Positions 60,166-64,000 of a DNA stretch of 64,000 nucleotides are shown piece by piece. Within the stretch, counting starts at the first letter, position 1; every line of letters starts with the position of its first letter. The position numbers were made by a program, and so were the translations under genes. Below the pieces are notes generated by a model. It was given only the letters and a program-made list of their open reading frames with translations. It had not been told where the DNA came from and searched no databases. Origin of the DNA: DRTC01 sp964521025 (lineage in GTDB: Bacteria > Cloacimonadota > Cloacimonadia > Cloacimonadales > TCS61). Location: the NCBI GenBank assembly GCA_964521025.1, contig CAZFPK010000005.1, forward strand, positions 46,986 through 110,985, read 5' to 3'.

Positions 60166-60873
60166 ATGAAAATCAGATCAATCGCAGCCAGCCAAAAAAT
60201 ATTTACGACAGAAAATGAAATCGCTATTTTAATCGATATTTTACGAGCAAGTTCTACTATCACAGCAACATTATTTCACGAAGCAAAGGAAATCATTCCG
60301 ATTTCTGAAGTTCAAGAAGCATTTCAATCAGCAAGAGAAAACAATGCAATTTTGATGGGTGAAAGGAATTGCATAAAAATTAACAATTTCGATTTAGGAA
60401 ATTCACCTGTAGAAATTTCAAAAGAAAAAGTTAGAGATAGAACGGTTGTCTTTACATCCACGAATTTTCCAAAAACAATTTCGTTATCAAAAAAATCTCC
60501 TTTGGTGTTGATCGGTTCTTTTTTAAATCTTAATGTTATCACAAAATATGCTTATGATTTTGCAGAAAAAAATCACTTTGATATTTGCTTTGTTTTAGCT
60601 GGAAATTCTAAAAATTCCAATGATGAAGATCTCGCTTTTGCCGGCGCATCTGCTTTGTTCATTTCCAAATATAAAGATATTTTTCCTGATAAGAATATTA
60701 AAAAAGCAATAGATTTTGTATCTAAAAATGGAATTGAAAATTGCGTTTTAAATTCTCCTCATGCCAGGAAATTGATCAATTTAGGATTTCTTCAGGATGT
60801 GAAATTTTCTGTGATGCTTGATAAATTCAATATAATTCCGATTTTAAGAGATAATAAAATTACAAGATTATAG
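60166..60873 (+). CDS. ComB-like 2-phosphosulfolactate phosphatase family protein
   Basis: 235 residues with the family marks 'ILIDILRASSTITATL', 'ILMGERNCIKINNFDLGNSPVE' and 'VVFTSTNFPKTI'. In archaea ComB makes 3-sulfolactate for coenzyme M; bacterial relatives outside that pathway are common and mostly uncharacterised. 'STNFP' replaces the usual 'TTNGT', so activity may differ. The ATG comes 3 bp after the terminator T run, with no ribosome site, so the transcript may be leaderless or read-through. Confidence 0.83.
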   Translation: MKIRSIAASQKIFTTENEIAILIDILRASSTITATLFHEAKEIIPISEVQEAFQSARENNAILMGERNCIKINNFDLGNSPVEISKEKVRDRTVVFTSTNFPKTISLSKKSPLVLIGSFLNLNVITKYAYDFAEKNHFDICFVLAGNSKNSNDEDLAFAGASALFISKYKDIFPDKNIKKAIDFVSKNGIENCVLNSPHARKLINLGFLQDVKFSVMLDKFNIIPILRDNKITRL

Positions 60874-60914
60874 AATCCAAAATTTCCGAAATCAGATAAA
60901 TTACAATCAAATAT

Positions 60915-60945
60915 TTGACATTCACATCTAAAAAAAAAGTATTGT
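60915..60945 (+). promoter_or_regulatory. Possible sigma-70-type promoter for rpiB
   Basis: TTGACA at 60915-60920 and TATTGT at 60940-60945, spacing 19. The -10 match is 4 of 6, so support is weak. Confidence 0.35.
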
Positions 60946-60971
60946 TCAAAGAAATTCGGAAAGGATTTAAA

Positions 60972-61397
60972 ATGAAAATCGCACTCGCTTCCGATCATGC
61001 AGGTTTTGAATTAAAAGAAGCAATCAAAGATTATTTATCAAAATATGAGATCATCGACTTCGGCACGCATAGTAAAGAATCAATGGATTATCCGGATACG
61101 GGTTTTAAAGCTGCGGAAGAAGTCAGCAAAGGAAACTGCGATAAAGGAATCTTAATTTGCGGAGCCGGAATCGGAATGAGCATCGTTGCTAATAAAGTCA
61201 AAGGAATTCGTGCTGCACTCTGTATGACGGTAGAGCAAGCAAAACTGTCACGCGAACACAATGACGCTAATATTCTTATTTTAGCAGGAAGATTCATTTC
61301 CAAAAAAACTGCTAAAGACATTATTAAAACCTGGTTCAATTCGGAATTTGAAGGTGGAAGGCATATGGTAAGAGTTAATAAGATCAATAATTATTAA
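60972..61397 (+). CDS. rpiB: Ribose-5-phosphate isomerase B
   Basis: 141 residues from ATG 60972 (AAGGATTTAAA upstream); the upstream TTG frame start at 60915 coincides with the presumed -35 box. Marks: 'IALASDHAGFELKEAI', 'DYPDTGFKAAEEV', 'GILICGAGIGMSIVANKVKGIRAAL' (catalytic Cys), 'LSREHNDANILILAGR'. It interconverts ribose-5-phosphate and ribulose-5-phosphate. glyA follows 14 bp on, an arrangement common in many bacteria. Confidence 0.95.
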   Translation: MKIALASDHAGFELKEAIKDYLSKYEIIDFGTHSKESMDYPDTGFKAAEEVSKGNCDKGILICGAGIGMSIVANKVKGIRAALCMTVEQAKLSREHNDANILILAGRFISKKTAKDIIKTWFNSEFEGGRHMVRVNKINNY

Positions 61398-61411
61398 AGG
61401 AGTGAAAAATA

Positions 61412-62716
61412 ATGAAATTCTTAAAAAAACAAGATCCCGAACTTTTTGATGCGATGTATAGTGAGTTAAAAAGACAATCTGAAAACCTGGAATTGATCGC
61501 TTCCGAGAATTTTGTTTCCGGAGCAGTTCTCGAAGCTGCCGGTTCTGTTCTGACCAACAAGTATGCGGAAGGTTATCCTTATCGCTGGAGTAAAAAAACA
61601 GGTAAAATAAATTACAAATTATATGGAAGATATTACGGCGGTTGTGAATACATCGATGAAGTAGAAAAACTGGCGATCGAAAGAGCAAAAGAAATTTTCG
61701 GAGCAGAACACGCCAATGTTCAACCTCATTCCGGTTCCCAAGCAAATATGGCTGCCTATTTTTCCATCATCAAACCGGGAGATACTATTTTGAGTTTGGA
61801 ATTATCTCACGGCGGTCATCTAACTCATGGACATCCTCTGAGTTTTTCCGGATATTTATTCAACATTGTTCCATACGGTGTAAACAAAGATACCGAACAA
61901 TTCGACTATAACGAGATCAGGAAAATCGCTCTGAAAGTCAAACCGCAAATGATCCTGACCGGAGCCAGTGCTTATCCTCGCAAGATCGATTTTATAAAAT
62001 TCAGGGAAATTGCTGATGAAGTCAGTGCGAAATTTGTAGTCGATATGGCTCACATCGCCGGTTTGATCGCAGCCGGATTGCACGAGAGTCCGATTCCTTA
62101 TGCAGATATGGTTACAACTACAACGCATAAAACTCTGCGCGGACCTCGCGGCGGAATGATCCTGTGCAAAGAAGAATTTGCCCGAGATGTCGATAGATGG
62201 GTTTTCCCGGGTATGCAGGGCGGACCTTTGATGCATATAATTGCTGCCAAAGCTGCAGCTTTTAAAGAAGCTCTTACACCGGAATTCAAAGAATATCAAA
62301 AGCAGATCATAAAAAATGCAACTCAATTAGCGGAATCACTAAATGAAGAAGGATTCAATCTCGTTTCCGGTGGAACAGATACTCATCTGATGTTAATTAA
62401 TCTTGGAACCGAAGAGGAAGGTGGTCCTTCCGGAAAGAAGATGGAAGGTTGTCTTGATAAAGCAGGTATTACAGCAAATAAAAATACAGTTCCTTTTGAC
62501 ACCCGAAAACCATTTGTCGCATCCGGGATCAGATTGGGAACTCCGGCAGTTACGACCCGGGGAATGAAAGAACCGGAAATGAAGACCATCGCAGATTTTA
62601 TTAAACAGGTTTATGATAATTACCGGGATGAAGAAAAATTAGCAGAAATAAAAATTAAGGTTAGAGAATTCTGTAAAAACTTCCCTTTATACGATGATAT
62701 ATTAAGAAGTATCTAA
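61412..62716 (+). CDS. glyA: Serine hydroxymethyltransferase
   Basis: 434 residues, full length. PLP enzyme that converts serine + tetrahydrofolate to glycine + methylene-tetrahydrofolate. 'NLELIASENFVS', 'YAEGYPYRWSKKTGKINYKLYGRYYGGCEYIDEVE' (spread over 50-85), 'VQPHSGSQANMAAYF', 'DMAHIAGLIAAG', and the Schiff-base Lys in 'VTTTTHKTLRGPRGG' are present. ATG follows AAGGAGTGAAAAA. Confidence 0.96.
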   Translation: MKFLKKQDPELFDAMYSELKRQSENLELIASENFVSGAVLEAAGSVLTNKYAEGYPYRWSKKTGKINYKLYGRYYGGCEYIDEVEKLAIERAKEIFGAEHANVQPHSGSQANMAAYFSIIKPGDTILSLELSHGGHLTHGHPLSFSGYLFNIVPYGVNKDTEQFDYNEIRKIALKVKPQMILTGASAYPRKIDFIKFREIADEVSAKFVVDMAHIAGLIAAGLHESPIPYADMVTTTTHKTLRGPRGGMILCKEEFARDVDRWVFPGMQGGPLMHIIAAKAAAFKEALTPEFKEYQKQIIKNATQLAESLNEEGFNLVSGGTDTHLMLINLGTEEEGGPSGKKMEGCLDKAGITANKNTVPFDTRKPFVASGIRLGTPAVTTRGMKEPEMKTIADFIKQVYDNYRDEEKLAEIKIKVREFCKNFPLYDDILRSI

Positions 62717-62896
62717 AAAAAATCAAGTCGTTGTTAGACTTAGAAAATACAGGTTTCTCACTTAAATCTTTCTTAAATAATAAAATAATTTATCGATTCT
62801 GGATTATTTTGTTGACATATATTTACAATTTAACATTTTACATATATATTATGAAAGTAAAAAGATTTAGAACAGCAAGAATAAAAAAGGTTTTAT

Positions 62897-63889
62897 ATGA
62901 ATATTGAATTTCATTATTATATTACAAAGTATCTCGCACTCCAAGCAGGTTTCGATAAAGAAGAAGCAGAAATAATCGCCTATTCGTCCCAATATCTCGA
63001 TGATAATTTTATCCCGCTCAAAATAAAAACCCCCCAAAATGATATCTACCAGAATTTCATCAGCCAGACTCCGGATATCACAAATCCAGAAAAAAAATTG
63101 ATCAGAATACATCTTTTATATCATTATCTGCCGGGAACTCCGACCAGCACAAAAGTCAGTCGAAAAGACGGTAAAATGCATCTATTAATGACGACTCCGG
63201 CAAGCAACTATGCTCAGGAAATATTTTTCGAAACTACCAAAAGTGAAGACCTTTATTCTCTTGGTATTGCTTCCCACATGCTTGCCGATACTTTTAGTCA
63301 TCAGAATTTTGTCGGAACATTCGACGAGATCAATTCAATGACCGGTGTCTGGGAATCATCAAAGAATCATCTCGGTCATGCGGATGCCCAATTTAAACCA
63401 GATATTCCGAATTTGATCTGGCATGATCCGAGATTGATCGAGGAAAATGCTACAATCGATAACACTGAAAGAATTCTGCTCGCTGCCAATAAATTATACT
63501 CTAATTTTCTTCTTATTACAATGATGGAAGAAGGTTATTGGTCGAAAGTTAAAAAAAATCTTACCGATATCATTAAACCAACAATCACAGAACCGGAACT
63601 CGCTGCTGAAAAAGAGCAGAGAAAAGAGAGAATAAACAAATATAATGAGCTTTTTGCTGAATTCAATGCTGAAGATGAATACAATCCTATGAAATGGTTA
63701 GATGATACTATCGAAGAGGATATTTTTCTTAAAAATAAAAAAATCAAACCGGAAACCGGATTGACTTTTAAAAAGGATTTTGAAAAATCTAACTGGTATA
63801 AATTCCAGGAAGCTCTTAAATTTTATGAAAAAATTTCCATCGGGAAGTTGAATCCGTTATTTGCTCAAATGGAATTAATAGACTTGTAA
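62897..63889 (+). CDS. DUF6765-like protein (metal-dependent phospholipase-like fold)
   Basis: 330 residues with 'NIEFHYYITKYLALQAGF', 'AEIIAYSSQYLDDNF' and 'ASHMLADTFSHQNFVGTFDEIN'. The His and Asp residues in these blocks look like a zinc site of the phospholipase C/S1-P1 nuclease kind. No signal peptide. ATG follows AAAAAAGGTTTTAT, a weak ribosome site. Function unknown. Nothing recognisable follows to the window end. Confidence 0.78.
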   Translation: MNIEFHYYITKYLALQAGFDKEEAEIIAYSSQYLDDNFIPLKIKTPQNDIYQNFISQTPDITNPEKKLIRIHLLYHYLPGTPTSTKVSRKDGKMHLLMTTPASNYAQEIFFETTKSEDLYSLGIASHMLADTFSHQNFVGTFDEINSMTGVWESSKNHLGHADAQFKPDIPNLIWHDPRLIEENATIDNTERILLAANKLYSNFLLITMMEEGYWSKVKKNLTDIIKPTITEPELAAEKEQRKERINKYNELFAEFNAEDEYNPMKWLDDTIEEDIFLKNKKIKPETGLTFKKDFEKSNWYKFQEALKFYEKISIGKLNPLFAQMELIDL

Positions 63890-64000
63890 AAAGAAAACAG
63901 CATCAATTACTCTACTCCCACTTTGTTCCTGAAGGAAGTATGCCGGGGTAGTGTAACATAATTTATGAAAGATTATGAAAAGTAATTTCATAAATATGAG

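Noticed and set aside
60181..60873. Coenzyme M biosynthesis
   Set aside because: Only a ComB-like gene is present; no ComA, ComC or other pathway gene is in the window.
62812..62852. Promoter at TTGACA before the last gene
   Set aside because: The -35 box is perfect but no -10 box lies at an acceptable distance.
1..64000. tRNA, rRNA or IS elements
   Set aside because: I found no cloverleaf, rRNA core sequence or transposase frame.

Overview
The window is about 37% GC by eye and looks like one scaffold of an uncultured, anaerobic, amino-acid-fermenting bacterium. Candidatus Cloacimonadota (WWE1) is my best guess. This rests on secreted proteins with a C-terminal 'YPNPF...TTISF...LKGQ...WDGKD..G..V..G.YFYKL' sorting domain, GLUG-repeat proteins with a C-terminal Fn3-like module, short dispersed palindromes between genes, and a branched-chain acyl-CoA fermentation operon with Etf/Hdr electron carriers. 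A 100-base run of N (46744-46843) shows it is a scaffold, so some of the broken genes may be sequencing errors.

Layout. Positions 1-5729 hold a 3' gene remnant and three secreted proteins: a W/Y-rich repeat protein, a beta-helix protein, and a CarboxypepD_reg/VWA/CsgG-like chimera. Positions 6000-10030 hold a micro membrane protein, a divergent phosphoglycerate kinase-like gene, an Mth938-like gene and a PutP-like Na+ symporter. Positions 10163-18419 are a surface-protein island: three GLUG proteins in a row (the first frameshifted), a LamG protein, hypothetical genes, a 21-bp tandem array and many hairpins. The only convincing minus-strand gene, a PTS EIIA fusion, is at 18513-19325. Positions 19531-22127 hold a lipocalin-like protein, a pilin-like protein and a CHAP hydrolase.

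Positions 22357-60163 are the core: a co-directional catabolic cluster ending at a clear terminator at 60129. Its enzyme genes are two phosphotransacylases of the Ptb type, three acyl-CoA dehydrogenases, EtfBA, an HdrA-GltD fusion and an HdrD-like protein, MeaB-type GTPase, a two-subunit B12 mutase, archaeal-type HMG-CoA synthase, thiolase and DUF35 protein, methylcrotonyl-CoA carboxylase (three genes), methylglutaconyl-CoA hydratase, crotonase, hydroxyacyl-CoA dehydrogenase and a second thiolase. Residue matching suggests the mutase acts on isobutyryl-CoA rather than methylmalonyl-CoA. Valine-derived isobutyryl-CoA could then become butyryl-CoA and be beta-oxidised. Leucine-derived isovaleryl-CoA could go through methylcrotonyl-CoA to HMG-CoA. 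No HMG-CoA lyase is present; the HMG-CoA synthase/thiolase/DUF35 set sits in its place. Electrons would flow from the dehydrogenases to Etf and the Hdr-like complex, and the phosphotransacylases would support ATP formation.

This operon is interrupted by small accessory genes: four retropepsin-like proteases, two HEPN/nucleotidyltransferase pairs (one broken), a RelE/ParE-type toxin pair, Uma2, DUF1016, two AlbA_2/ATPase regulators (one broken) and a four-helix-bundle protein. Two of the insertions are flanked by partial copies of the neighbouring core gene. Long AT-rich inverted repeats separate several cistrons. After the operon come ComB-like, rpiB, glyA and a DUF6765-like gene. I see nothing recognisable in 63890-64000, and found no rRNA, tRNA or CRISPR.
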